64,000 bases of DNA from G965227875 sp965227875 (GCA_965227875.1 OZ245783.1:1612001-1676000), one strand, 5' to 3'; positions 52,828-62,213 are shown, numbered from the stretch's first letter. Notes: a model not told the origin generated them from the sequence alone. Translations and numbers: made by a program.

Positions 52828-53658
52828 ATGGCGGAACAGATACGCAAGAGACCCCGCGGGCGGCCGAAATCGGCGTTTCGCGAACCCCAGGGCGTGGTGC
52901 AGGCTCTGGACCGCGGTCTCGTGCTGCTGAAGGACCTGTCCGTGCGCGGCGGCGGAACCCTGTCGGACCTCTCCCTCCGGCTCGGCATGCCCGCGTCGAC
53001 CGCCCATCGCCTGCTCGCGACCCTGCAGCGTCACGGTCTCGTCGAGCTTCAGGAAGACACCCAGGAATGGCTGATCGGCATCGAGGCCCTGCGGGTCGGC
53101 TCGGCCTATCTCAACCGCACCAACCTCGTCGAAGCGTCGCGCCCCGTCTTGCACCGGCTGATGGAGGACACCGGGGAGACGGCGAATCTCGGGATCGCCG
53201 ACAAGGGCGACGTCGTCTTCGTCAGCCAGGTCGAGACCCACAAGCCGATCCGCGCTTTCTTCCGGCCGGGCACCCGCGGACACATGCACTGTTCCGGCAT
53301 AGGCAAGGCGCTGCTGTCGGCGCTCGGTCGCAATGACGTGGAGAAGATCCTGCGGACCAAGGGGCTGCCGGCGTTCACCCCCAAGACCCTTGTCGACGCC
53401 GACGCCCTGTTTGCCGACCTTGAGGACATCCGGACACGCGGATGGTCGCTCGACGATGAGGAGCGCTATCTCGGCATGCGCTGCGTGGCTGCTCCCATAT
53501 TCAACACCTTCGGCGAAGCGGTGGCGGGCGTGTCCATCTCCGGTCCCACCGTGCGCATGCCCGACATCGGCATTGGCGAACTCGGGCCCCAGGTGGCCCG
53601 GGCGGCCGCAGAGATCACCGCCGCGATCGGCGGCAGGCCCGGATCCCGCCCGGCTTGA
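52828..53658 (+). CDS. bhcR: IclR-family regulator BhcR
   Basis: 276 aa. Basic N-terminus, winged HTH (LSDLSLRLGMPASTAHRLLATL), then an IclR effector domain (GIADKGDVVFVSQVE, RGHMHCSGIGKALLS, GMRCVAAPIFN). In characterised clusters BhcR binds glyoxylate and controls bhcABCD. Divergent from bhcA with a 209-bp AT-rich promoter region. ATG 52828. Confidence 0.88.
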   Translation: MAEQIRKRPRGRPKSAFREPQGVVQALDRGLVLLKDLSVRGGGTLSDLSLRLGMPASTAHRLLATLQRHGLVELQEDTQEWLIGIEALRVGSAYLNRTNLVEASRPVLHRLMEDTGETANLGIADKGDVVFVSQVETHKPIRAFFRPGTRGHMHCSGIGKALLSALGRNDVEKILRTKGLPAFTPKTLVDADALFADLEDIRTRGWSLDDEERYLGMRCVAAPIFNTFGEAVAGVSISGPTVRMPDIGIGELGPQVARAAAEITAAIGGRPGSRPA

Positions 53659-53726
53659 CATCGACCGCCCCGGCGCACTCGAATGGCGGGTCCGGAGTCT
53701 GACACCGGGCGACTGCGAGGTGAAAC

Positions 53727-54662
53727 GTGAAAATCGCTGTAATGGGAGCCGGCGCGCTGGGGTGTTATTTCGGCGGGCGCATCGCCGCGTCGGGCGGGGA
53801 CATCTCCTTCATCGCACGGGGTGCCCATCTCGAAGCCCTCAGGTCGAACGGCCTGCGCATCGAAAGCCCTTTCGGCGACCTGCACCTCAGGCACGTCGAT
53901 GCGACGGACAGCCCGGGCGACGTCGGGCCCGTGGATCTCGTTCTCTTTCTCGTCAAGCTCTACGACACCGAGGACGCCGCCAGGGCGATGGCGCCGCTGC
54001 TGGGGCCTGAAACCGCCGTGCTCACCTTCCAGAACGGCGTCGACGCCGCGGCCCGCATCGGGTCCATCGCCGGCGCCGGGAGGGTGATCAGCGGTATTGC
54101 GCTCATCCCCGCCGACATCCGCGCCCCGGGGATCGTGCGCCACAGCGGCAATTTCGCCCGCCTCGTCTTCGGCGAGACCGACGGTCGCGACAGCGAGCGC
54201 TGCCGCGCCTTTCTCGACATCCTGCAGGAAGCCGGGGTCGAGGCGGACGTGGTTCCCGACATCACGGTGAAGGTGTGGGAGAAATTCATTCTCCTGAGTG
54301 CGCTCAGCGCGGTCACCGGCCTGACCAGGCTGTCCGTGGGACCCCTTTTCGCCAATCCCGACAGCACCGCGCTGTTTCGCGCCGCGGTCGACGAGACCGC
54401 CGCCGTCGGCCGCGCGGTCTGCCCGGACCTCGGCGACGGCGCCGCGGACAGGGCGTTCGAAACGCTCAGGGGCATGCCGCCCAACGTCCACGCATCCATG
54501 CTCGACGATCTCGAACGGGGCAAGCGCCTCGAACTGCGCAGTCTCAGCGGCGAGGTCGTGCGGCTCGGCGAGAAACACGGTATCGCCACCCCCACCCATC
54601 TTGTCGCGCTTCGGGCGCTGAGCCCCTATGCCGATGGTGCGGCGGAGCAAGCCGGGACTTGA
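53727..54662 (+). CDS. ketopantoate reductase family (PanE/ApbA) protein
   Basis: 311-aa NAD(P)-dependent reductase. The Rossmann motif is VMGAGALGCYFGGRIA; conserved Asn lies in TFQNGVD and Lys in ITVKVWEKFILLSAL; the C-terminal helical domain has PNVHASMLDDLERGKR. The family includes 2-dehydropantoate reductase and paralogues acting on other 2-oxo or imino acids. It follows bhcR by 68 bp on the same strand. A role in place of the missing iminosuccinate reductase is conceivable but untested. Confidence 0.85.
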   Translation: MKIAVMGAGALGCYFGGRIAASGGDISFIARGAHLEALRSNGLRIESPFGDLHLRHVDATDSPGDVGPVDLVLFLVKLYDTEDAARAMAPLLGPETAVLTFQNGVDAAARIGSIAGAGRVISGIALIPADIRAPGIVRHSGNFARLVFGETDGRDSERCRAFLDILQEAGVEADVVPDITVKVWEKFILLSALSAVTGLTRLSVGPLFANPDSTALFRAAVDETAAVGRAVCPDLGDGAADRAFETLRGMPPNVHASMLDDLERGKRLELRSLSGEVVRLGEKHGIATPTHLVALRALSPYADGAAEQAGT

Positions 54663-54731
54663 ACCCGCGCGCCAGTTGCGGGACCATCGCTTGAGCGAAT
54701 TCCGCGGCGGACTGGCAAACGGACCGGTCGG

Positions 54732-55961
54732 ATGGGATATGACGGCAGACGTCTCGTCGTTTTCATGGACGGCACAAGCAACACGCCGGAAGAACTGCGG
54801 CACACGGGCCGTCACGACCTGATGAACCCTCCGCCGATCACCAACGTCGTCCGCCTGCTGCGCGGCGTGGTGACCGACGATGCCGTCTGCGACAAGCCGC
54901 AGGTGATCGGCTATTTCCGCGGCGTCGCGACCGAGGGGTCCGGCGCCACGCGCCTCATCGACACGGTCTCCGGCCGGGGACTGGCCCGCAGCGTTCTCGA
55001 CGCCTACCGCTTCATCTCGCACAATCTCGAGTGGACCGGACCGGATCACGCGAAGCTCAATCTGGACGAGATCTTCATTTTCGGCTTCAGCCGCGGGGCC
55101 TATGCGGCGCGCGCCCTCAACGGTTTCCTCAACCGGCTGGGGCTGATCAGGAAGGAAGGGCTTTGGCTCCTGCCGTTCTTCTTCGGCCAGTACCAGCGCC
55201 TCATGGCCGAGGGGAAGGAGTTCGATGCCCGTACCGAGAAGCTGTGGAACACCTATGTGAGCAAGGAGTACCGCTCGATCCGGGTGAAGTTCATTGGCGT
55301 CTGGGACACGGTCGGCGCGCTCGGGATACCGGTCAGGGGCCTGTCCTGGACGATACTGAAACACCGCACCTTCCACGACACCAACCTGACGCCGAACGTG
55401 ACCCATGCCTGCCAGGCCCTGGCGATCCACGAAATGCGCAAGCCCTTCAGGCCCGTGTTCTGGACGCGCCGGTCCGATCCGTCGCAGTCGGTCGACCAGG
55501 TCTGGTTTGCGGGCGCCCATGCCAATGTCGGCGGCGGCTACGAGCGCACGGGCCTGTCCGGACATGCCCTCGACTGGATGGCTTGGAAGGCGCAGAAAGT
55601 CGGCCTCGTTCTCGATATGGCCTATTTCACGGACGAACTCCGGTCGCGCAACCATGACGAGGAAATCGCCTATTCAAGGCTGGTCGGCCACGGCGAAGCC
55701 GGCCTGCTGAACCGCCGCGTCATGTTTCCCGGCCGGCTCGAGCGGCCGATGTCCCACGACGCCATCGACGCCTACCTGGCGGCGCATTTCACGGATGGCC
55801 CCATGTCGCCGGACGTCTACCGCGCGATGGCGGTGCACTGGTCCGTCGAGGACCGCCTGAAATCGGCGCCCGCCTACTGGCGCGATGCCGACGCCATGGG
55901 CCGTCAGGACACCGGGTCGGCCTCCATGCCAGTACTTTCCAGGTCGGAGCGTCTCGTCTGA
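54732..55961 (+). CDS. DUF2235 alpha/beta-hydrolase (Tle1-like phospholipase fold)
   Basis: 409-aa protein with the DUF2235 pattern: LVVFMDGTSNTPEE at the start, nucleophile motif FGFSRGAYAARAL, GVWDTVGALG and VWFAGAHANVGGGYE, which gives Ser, Asp and His candidates. The fold is that of T6SS Tle1 phospholipase effectors, but most DUF2235 proteins are stand-alone cytosolic enzymes. No VgrG, adaptor or immunity gene is adjacent. The frame starts at 54732 (MGYDGRRLVVF). Confidence 0.85.
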   Translation: MGYDGRRLVVFMDGTSNTPEELRHTGRHDLMNPPPITNVVRLLRGVVTDDAVCDKPQVIGYFRGVATEGSGATRLIDTVSGRGLARSVLDAYRFISHNLEWTGPDHAKLNLDEIFIFGFSRGAYAARALNGFLNRLGLIRKEGLWLLPFFFGQYQRLMAEGKEFDARTEKLWNTYVSKEYRSIRVKFIGVWDTVGALGIPVRGLSWTILKHRTFHDTNLTPNVTHACQALAIHEMRKPFRPVFWTRRSDPSQSVDQVWFAGAHANVGGGYERTGLSGHALDWMAWKAQKVGLVLDMAYFTDELRSRNHDEEIAYSRLVGHGEAGLLNRRVMFPGRLERPMSHDAIDAYLAAHFTDGPMSPDVYRAMAVHWSVEDRLKSAPAYWRDADAMGRQDTGSASMPVLSRSERLV

Positions 55962-55974
55962 AAGGACGCAAGGT

Positions 55975-57075
55975 TCACTGAACGCCCGCCGGGCGCGACG
56001 GAAAGGTCGCCACCAGGTCGAGATGATGACCGGCGGCTTCTGCGAGATAGATGTCGGTGGCCGAAACGCCGCAGCTTTCATGGACGAGGTTCCTCACCCC
56101 GCCGCCGCTGGCGATAGACCGGTCCGGCCGGCGCCAGTCCATCCGCTCGGACGCACCGGCGAGCGCTTTGAGAAAATGCATGCCTTCATAGATCGATTGC
56201 CCGATGGCGTTGAGCGTCGGGGCCCGTTCGCCGAAACGCGCATGGTAGCGTTCCAGAAACCCGCCGTTCGCGCCGGAGCGCAACCCGGCGTGGTAACCGG
56301 ACGAAACGAACAGCCCGCCCGTGCGCGCGGCCCCGATGGCCATCAGCGCGTTCTCCTCTATGGCGCAGGAGAACCGGAGGATCTTCTCCGACGCGGGATG
56401 CGCCCCGAACATCCGGTTGAACCGGACGGCATCGTCTCCCACCAGGGACAGCAGGACGGCGTCGGCGCCGCTTTCGACGATGGTCTCGATCGTATCCTCG
56501 AACCGTCGCGTCCCGAAAGGAACATAGCGCTCGCCGGCCACGTCGAGGTCGCGGCCCTTGGCGTGCCAGCGCAGCAGCCTATGGGTCCGGCGCGGCCAGA
56601 CATAGTCGTTACCAAGGAGAAACCAGCGCCGCGCGCCGTACCGTTCCGCCAGCCAGTCGAGCGGTTGCAGCAGTTGCCGGGCAGGTGTCTCGCCGATGCA
56701 GTAGACGCCGGGGCGCCGTTCGCCGCCTTCGTAGAGCGGCGTATAGATATACGGGATCGTGCCCGCGACCGCATCGCCCAGGGCCACGCGGACGTCGCTC
56801 GTGTGCATGCCGACGATCGCGTCGATATCGCGATCCTCGATCAGCAGTTCGGCGTCCGACGCGATGTCCTCCGGCGTGCCACCCGCGTCGACGATCCGGA
56901 GCGCCACGTCACGGCCGAGCAGGCCGCCCCGGCTGTTGATTTCTTCCGCGGCGAGTTCCGCGCACGCCCGGCAGGACGGCCCCCACAGGCCGGCCGGTCC
57001 GCTCACCGGTATGAAGAGCCCGACCGTCAGCCGGTCGCGCCGTGCCGCGGCTATGGAATGCGTGCCCGTCATCAC
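55975..57075 (-). CDS. AmiC/UrtA-like periplasmic-binding-fold protein without signal peptide
   Basis: 366-aa type I binding-protein fold: VGLFIPVSGPAGLWGPSCRA, EEINSRGGLLGRDVAL, YVWPRRTHRLLRWHAKGRD and YEGMHFLKALAG. The N-terminus (MMTGTHSIAAARRDRLTVG) lacks a secretion signal, so it may be a cytosolic ligand sensor like AmiC rather than a transport component; no permease is adjacent. It converges on the DUF2235 gene and is divergent from the MarR gene. Ligand unknown, probably a small amide or amino acid. Confidence 0.8.
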   Translation of the reverse strand: MMTGTHSIAAARRDRLTVGLFIPVSGPAGLWGPSCRACAELAAEEINSRGGLLGRDVALRIVDAGGTPEDIASDAELLIEDRDIDAIVGMHTSDVRVALGDAVAGTIPYIYTPLYEGGERRPGVYCIGETPARQLLQPLDWLAERYGARRWFLLGNDYVWPRRTHRLLRWHAKGRDLDVAGERYVPFGTRRFEDTIETIVESGADAVLLSLVGDDAVRFNRMFGAHPASEKILRFSCAIEENALMAIGAARTGGLFVSSGYHAGLRSGANGGFLERYHARFGERAPTLNAIGQSIYEGMHFLKALAGASERMDWRRPDRSIASGGGVRNLVHESCGVSATDIYLAEAAGHHLDLVATFPSRPAGVQ

Positions 57076-57189
57076 CCTTCCCCTCTCGTGTGCGTGACGT
57101 TGCTGCGGCGCCGATCATAACCGGTTTGTTTGCCGGGGAAAACATTCTGCTGTAAGACTCGTGGGATACCGTGAACAACAGGATATGGC

Positions 57190-57639
57190 GTGCGTGTCAT
57201 GGCCCAGTCTCCGCTTGCAGACTCACTGCCCTTCCTGCTCGCCCAGGCCCACCGTCGGGTGCACGGCGATCTCGACGCCGTCCTGCGCCGCGAAGGTCTG
57301 CCGGTCGAACAGTGGCGGATCCTGACCATCCTCGGTGACGGCGACGGCCGGACCATGGGCGCCCTTGCCGCCGAGGTCGGGATGAACATGTCCGCCCTGT
57401 CGAAGACGGTCGACCGCATGGTGACGCGGGCGCTCGTGCACCGCAAGTCCGACCCGGAGGACAACCGCCGGGTCAGGGTCTTCGTCACCGAATTCGGCCT
57501 CGAACTGCTGGCGCGCTGCGGTTCGGAAGTCCGCGAATTCGAACGCTCCATGAGCCGCCAGCTCGGCGACTGGGAGACCGAGCGGCTGTGCCGTCTGCTC
57601 AGGACCCTGCTGGATCAGGATGCGGCGGGACACACATAA
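57190..57639 (+). CDS. MarR-family transcriptional regulator
   Basis: 149-aa winged-helix dimer (LPVEQWRILTILGDGDGRTMG, VGMNMSALSKTVDRMVTRAL, RKSDPEDNRRVRVFVT). AGGA six bases before GTG 57190 supports that start; ATG 57199 is the alternative. It lies 76 bp before the Rieske gene and divergent from the AmiC-like gene, so it may control either. Confidence 0.9.
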   Translation: MRVMAQSPLADSLPFLLAQAHRRVHGDLDAVLRREGLPVEQWRILTILGDGDGRTMGALAAEVGMNMSALSKTVDRMVTRALVHRKSDPEDNRRVRVFVTEFGLELLARCGSEVREFERSMSRQLGDWETERLCRLLRTLLDQDAAGHT

Positions 57640-57715
57640 AGAAACTTTTTAGTTGTTTTATTATGGCCGCGGGTCTAGCTTCGGGAGACCGTTCCCGAAC
57701 GCAGAGGAGCCCGTC

Positions 57716-59317
57716 ATGGAAGCCCGTACGCCCAACGCCGAATGGACCGATGTCCTGTCGCTTGCGGACCTGGAGGACAGATCGCGCGCCGTGGTCAAGG
57801 CCCGTGGCAAGCAGATTCTCCTCTGGAAGAGCGGAGACCGGATACACGCCTGCAACAACCGCTGCCCCCACGAGGGATATCCGCTGGCGGAAGGCACGCT
57901 GACCGACGGCTGCATCCTCACCTGCAACTGGCACAACTGGAAGTTCGACCTGTCGAGCGGCGAAACCATCGTCGGCGGCGACCGGCTGCGCCTCTACCCG
58001 GTGCGAGTGGTTGACGGCCGCATTTCCCTCGACCTTCAGGATCCGCCGTCCGAGGCCGTCCGCGAGGCCGCCCTCGACGGGCTGCGCCAGGCCTTCGACG
58101 AACACGACTATGACCGCATGGCCCGAGAGATCGCCCGCTACGAACGCACCGGGGCCGACGCAGCCGAGGTCCTCCCCCATGCCTTCGCCTGGGGCCTGGA
58201 CCGGCTCGAATACGGGATGACCCACGCCCAGGCGGCGGCTGCCGACTGGCTCGGCCTGCGAGACCGGCTCGGCGACGGCCGCGACGCCGACCGCATGGTG
58301 CCGGTGCTCGAAATCGTTGGGCACCTGTCCTGGGACTGCCTGACGCGGCCGGGCACCTTTCCCTATCCGGACGGCACCGCGCGACGCTACGACGCCGCAC
58401 GCCTGGAGGACGCCATCGAGCGCGAGGACCAGGGCGAGGCCATCGCCCAGGTGCGCGCCGGTCTCGCGGAAGACGGCCCGCAGGTCCTGCGCCCGGCGCT
58501 CGAGCGCGCTGCGCTGCGCCACTACCAGAATTTCGGCCACACCCCCATCTATCTCGAGAAGACCTATGAACTGCTGGACCGCCTCGGGCCGGCGGCCGCA
58601 CCCTCCCTTTTCCTTGCCCTCGTGCGCACGCTCTGCACCGGGGCCCGCGAGGACCTGATTCCGGAGTTCCGTGCCTACGGAACCGCGCTGGACGCGTGGA
58701 CCGGCACGGGCCGCGAGATCCCCGCGGCCGGGGAGTTCCGCGGCAAAGGCGTCGCGGCCTGCCTCGGCCTGATCGCCGGCGGCGGCGGTGCGCCCGACGC
58801 GATGTTCGACGTCCTTATGGAAGCCGGCTGCGATGCCATGCTGCACTTCAACGAAGACTTCCGCGACCGGAACGACCGGCCCGTGCAGGACAATGTGGAC
58901 TGGCTGGATTTCAGCCACACCATGACGCATCTGAACGCGGCCCGGAAGATCTGCCTGCGGCAGCCGGACCTGTGGGCCAACGCGCTCCTGCAGACGGGAT
59001 GTTTCCTCGGCCGGAACAGCGGCTACATCGACTGGGACCGCGACGTGAGCGCCTGGCAGGTCGACGGCGACGCGGAGAGTTTCATCGAAGACGTCCTCGA
59101 GGGCATGCTGGATCACGGCGAGCCGCTCTACATCTATCCTGCCCATGTGCTCAAGCTGACCACGGTGATCCGCGAGGAACTCCGCCGCAATCCGGACGCC
59201 GCCTGGAAACCCGTTGCCCTGGCCGCTCTGAACCGTTTCGTGCACGAGCCGGCAAAGAAAAAACACGCCCGCCGCACCGCCGCCCAGGCCCTCAAGTTCG
59301 TCGCCGCCCAGGGGTAG
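57716..59317 (+). CDS. Rieske [2Fe-2S] protein with large alpha-helical C-terminal domain
   Basis: 533 aa. Residues 1-105 form a Rieske ferredoxin domain with cluster ligands C50-P-H52 and C70-N-W-H73. The remaining about 420 residues are helical with conserved-looking His/Asp clusters (LPHAFAWGLDRLEYGMTHAQ, HYQNFGHTPIYLEKTYELL, DFSHTMTHLNAARKI) that could bind a second metal or substrate. It is not a ring-hydroxylating oxygenase, which would have a different C-terminal domain. A cytosolic oxidoreductase is likely; the reaction is unknown. ATG 57716 preceded by AGAGGAG. Confidence 0.82.
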   Translation: MEARTPNAEWTDVLSLADLEDRSRAVVKARGKQILLWKSGDRIHACNNRCPHEGYPLAEGTLTDGCILTCNWHNWKFDLSSGETIVGGDRLRLYPVRVVDGRISLDLQDPPSEAVREAALDGLRQAFDEHDYDRMAREIARYERTGADAAEVLPHAFAWGLDRLEYGMTHAQAAAADWLGLRDRLGDGRDADRMVPVLEIVGHLSWDCLTRPGTFPYPDGTARRYDAARLEDAIEREDQGEAIAQVRAGLAEDGPQVLRPALERAALRHYQNFGHTPIYLEKTYELLDRLGPAAAPSLFLALVRTLCTGAREDLIPEFRAYGTALDAWTGTGREIPAAGEFRGKGVAACLGLIAGGGGAPDAMFDVLMEAGCDAMLHFNEDFRDRNDRPVQDNVDWLDFSHTMTHLNAARKICLRQPDLWANALLQTGCFLGRNSGYIDWDRDVSAWQVDGDAESFIEDVLEGMLDHGEPLYIYPAHVLKLTTVIREELRRNPDAAWKPVALAALNRFVHEPAKKKHARRTAAQALKFVAAQG

Positions 59318-60586
59318 ACCCGGAAACTCCGCGTTCCCCGGGCGCGCGCGAGTGCGAGCCGGGGTCGTTCCGGACGCAGGTCGGTGCGCGGAACGGTCCC
59401 GGATCATCCTCGCGGATGTCCGGGAAACGGCGTTGGGGATTGGACACACGGAATCAGCCACCCGAAGTCCTTGCTCCCGACCCAACGCCAACCAATCCCC
59501 GAATCCCCAAACTCCCGCCCGGTGTCTCCACCCGCCGAAATCCCAAACCCCTGCCCAACGCCACCGCCCTCCGAAATCCCGGACAACGATCCGGGATCCA
59601 TTCGCCGTGCATGCCTCCCTGCCCCACGCCCCCCGTGCCATACCCGCACCCCCGCGTTCCCCGGACGCGCGCGTGCGCGAGCCGGGGCCGTTCCGGACGC
59701 CGGCCGGTGCGTGGAACGGTCCCGGATCATCCTCGCGGATGTCCGGGAAACAGCGTTGGGAATTGGATACACGGAATCAGCCGCCCGAAGTCCCCGGCAC
59801 TTCCCCAATGCCAACCAATCCCCGAAGCCCCAACCCCCTGCCCGGCGCCAACCACTCCTCAAATTCCGAACCCCCGCCCGGTGCCTTCACCCTCCGAAAT
59901 CCCGGACACCTGCCCGGCACCACCGCCCTCCGAATTCCCGGACACCGATCCGGGATCCATTCGCCGTGCATGCCTCCCTGACCCACGCCCCCGTGCCATA
60001 ACCGCACCCCCGCGTTCCCCGGACGCGCGCGTGCGCGAGCCGGGGCCGTACCGGACGCCGGCCGGTGTGCGGGAGGGTCCCGGATCATCCTCGCGGATGT
60101 CCGGGAAACGGCGTTGGGTATCGGACACACGGAATCAGCCGCCCGAAGTCCCTGCTCCCGACCCAACGCCAACCAATCCCCGAATCCCCAAACTCCCGCC
60201 CGGTATCTCCACCCGCCGAAATCCCAAACCCCTGCCCGGCGCCTCCGCCCTCCGAAATCCCGGACACCGATCCGGGATCCATCCCCCGCGCATGCCCCGC
60301 GGACTCAGCCTCCGTGCCATACCCGTGCCGCCGCGTTCCCCGGACGCGGGAAAGCGCGAGCCGGGGCCGTTCCGGACGCAGGTCGGTGCGCGGAACGGTC
60401 CCGGATCATCCTTGCGGATGTCCGGGAAACGGAGTTGGGGATTGGATAGACGGGATAAGATACCCGAAGTCCCGGACAGCGATCCGGGACCCATTGGCCG
60501 CACAGCCCGCCCCGCCGGTCTTGCACGCGCGGGAGGGGCCGGTATAGAGAGGGCCCGACAGACACGACCACCGCCGGAGCCCGCCC
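59318..60586. repeat. tandem repeat block, about 320-360 bp units, four copies
   Basis: Non-coding. Hairpin module A in reverse orientation (GTCCCGGA, TCATCC ... GGATG, TCCGGGAAAC) recurs at about 59396, 59719, 60077 and 60398. Module B (CCCCGGA, CGCGCG, TG, CGCGAG, CCGGGG) and CCCGGACA-CCGATCCGGGA palindromes lie between. Long proline-rich frames here are artefacts. Confidence 0.9.
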
Positions 60587-61291
60587 ATGCGCCTCACCAT
60601 CGCCGATATCGCGAACGACTTCCCGGACTACCGCGTCGGCCTCGTGATCGCTTCAGGCCTCCGGATCGCGGACGACCGCCCCGCCGCCCTCGACGCGGCG
60701 ATCGCGGAAGCCGAAGCCCGCGTGACCGCGGACCTCGGCGGCCGCGACATCCCCTCCATCCCAGAACTCCATGACTGGCGGCGCGCCTATCGCGCCTTCG
60801 GCATCAAGAAAACGAGCTACCGGTCCTCCGTGGAACGGCTGGTGCGCTCGATCACCTCCGGACGCGGCCTGCCCCGCATCAACGCGCTGGTCGACACCTA
60901 CAACCTGCTCTCCGTCAACCGGCTGGTGCCGGTGGGCGCGGACGATCTCGACCGCGTGGACGGCCCCCTCGCCTTCCGTTATTCCCGCGACGGCGACACC
61001 TTCCTGCCGCTGGGTGCGCAGGATCCGCAGAACGACCCGCCAAAGGCCGGCGAGGTGGTCTATGCCGATGCGACCAAGGTCCTGTGTCGTCGATGGAACT
61101 GGTACCAGGACGCCCGCAGCCCGGTGACCACGGCGACCAGCAACGCCGTGCTCACGGTGCAGGCCATGGGCGCGGCCGACGTGGACGCAGCCTGCGCGGA
61201 GCTGGCCGAACTCCTCCGGACTCACGTGGGCGCAACCGTCGACTACGCGATCGCCGACGCGGGCACACCGGAAGTCTCCGTCGGCGGGTGA
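60587..61291 (+). CDS. free-standing B3/B4 domain protein (PheT-like editing domain)
   Basis: 234-aa protein corresponding to the B3/B4 editing domain of phenylalanyl-tRNA synthetase beta: HDWRRAYRAFGIKKTSYRSSVERLVRS, GRGLPRINALVDTYNLLSV and KVLCRRWNWYQDARS (quoted in parts). Free-standing copies are thought to hydrolyse mischarged aminoacyl-tRNA or similar esters. ATG 60587, directly after a repeat block; convergent with the LysR gene. Confidence 0.85.
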   Translation: MRLTIADIANDFPDYRVGLVIASGLRIADDRPAALDAAIAEAEARVTADLGGRDIPSIPELHDWRRAYRAFGIKKTSYRSSVERLVRSITSGRGLPRINALVDTYNLLSVNRLVPVGADDLDRVDGPLAFRYSRDGDTFLPLGAQDPQNDPPKAGEVVYADATKVLCRRWNWYQDARSPVTTATSNAVLTVQAMGAADVDAACAELAELLRTHVGATVDYAIADAGTPEVSVGG

Positions 61292-61295
61292 CCCT

Positions 61296-62213
61296 TCAGG
61301 CCACCTGCCGGACGGTGTCCGACGGGCAGACCGACAACAGCCACTCGCGGAACTGGCGCACCCCTTCGAACCCTTCGGAGCGCTCCGACGCCACGAGGAA
61401 ATAGGCCAGCCCCGTGCTCACCGGGCGGTCGAGCGGCGCGACCAGCTGGCCGGTCGCCAGCGCATCGTCGATATAGGGATGCCGTCCCATGGCGATGCCC
61501 AGCCCTTCCTTGGCCGCCTGCAGCGCCTGGGCGCGGGTGTCGAGTTCGAGCCAGCTGCGCACGTTGCGCAGCGACATGCCCGCATCGCCGACCCAGGCCG
61601 GCCATTCGTCCCGCTCCCAGTTGCAGTAGATCAGCGTCTGCTCGATGAGGCCCGCCGCGCTGCGGATCGGTCCGTTGGCGGCGAGATAGTTCGGCGAGCA
61701 GACCGGCACGATGGTCTCCGCGAACAGGAAGGCAGACCGGGCGTTCTCCCTCAGCTCCGACGCGTTGGTGTACTGGATCGCGAGATCGACGCCGTCGGGC
61801 GTCGCCTCGTGGCACTTGCTTGTCCGCGACGCCAGGCGCACGGAGACATGCGGGTGCGCCTTGTGGAAGGCGCCCAGCCGCGGAATGAGCCAGAGTTCGG
61901 CCAGCGGGGCGACGAGACTGATGGTCAGCTCCGCGTGGCCGCGCGGCCGCATGATCGCCCCGGTGGACGCCTCGATCATGTCCAGCGCCTTTTCGAGGTC
62001 GCCGCGATAGGCGGCCCCCTCGGCGGTCAGCGTGAGGCGGTTGTTGTTGCGGAAGAAGAGCGCCATGCCGACGAAATCCTCCAGCGCCTTGATCTGGTGG
62101 CTGACGGCGGACGGCGAGATGCGCAACTCTTCGGCAGCCTGCTGGAAGTTGCAATAGCGGGCCGCAGCTTCGAAGGCTTTCACGGCCGCGAATGGAGGCA
62201 ATCGTCTGCCCAT
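61296..62213 (-). CDS. LysR-family transcriptional regulator
   Basis: 305-aa LysR protein. HTH: FAAVKAFEAAARYCNFQQAA and SPSAVSHQIKALEDFVG. The effector domain includes PEVDLAIQY-type residues (DGVDLAIQYTNASEL) and EGLGIAMGRHPYI, resembling GcvA. The start is ATG at 62211-62213; a GTG three codons upstream is possible. It is divergent from the SDR gene at 62523 with about 310 bp between, in which nothing clear was seen. Confidence 0.9.
   Translation of the reverse strand: MGRRLPPFAAVKAFEAAARYCNFQQAAEELRISPSAVSHQIKALEDFVGMALFFRNNNRLTLTAEGAAYRGDLEKALDMIEASTGAIMRPRGHAELTISLVAPLAELWLIPRLGAFHKAHPHVSVRLASRTSKCHEATPDGVDLAIQYTNASELRENARSAFLFAETIVPVCSPNYLAANGPIRSAAGLIEQTLIYCNWERDEWPAWVGDAGMSLRNVRSWLELDTRAQALQAAKEGLGIAMGRHPYIDDALATGQLVAPLDRPVSTGLAYFLVASERSEGFEGVRQFREWLLSVCPSDTVRQVA

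Noticed and set aside
54630..54665. tRNA 3' end on the minus strand (GGGTTCAAGTCCC followed by a CCGCACCA)
   Set aside because: The T-arm-like loop matches, but the distance to the ACCA end is too long, no acceptor or anticodon arm can be paired, and it lies at the end of a good coding gene.
58696..60774. 692-codon open frame with proline-rich repeats
   Set aside because: It begins out of frame inside the Rieske gene and runs through tandem non-coding repeats; the repeat pattern is nucleotide-level, not protein-level.
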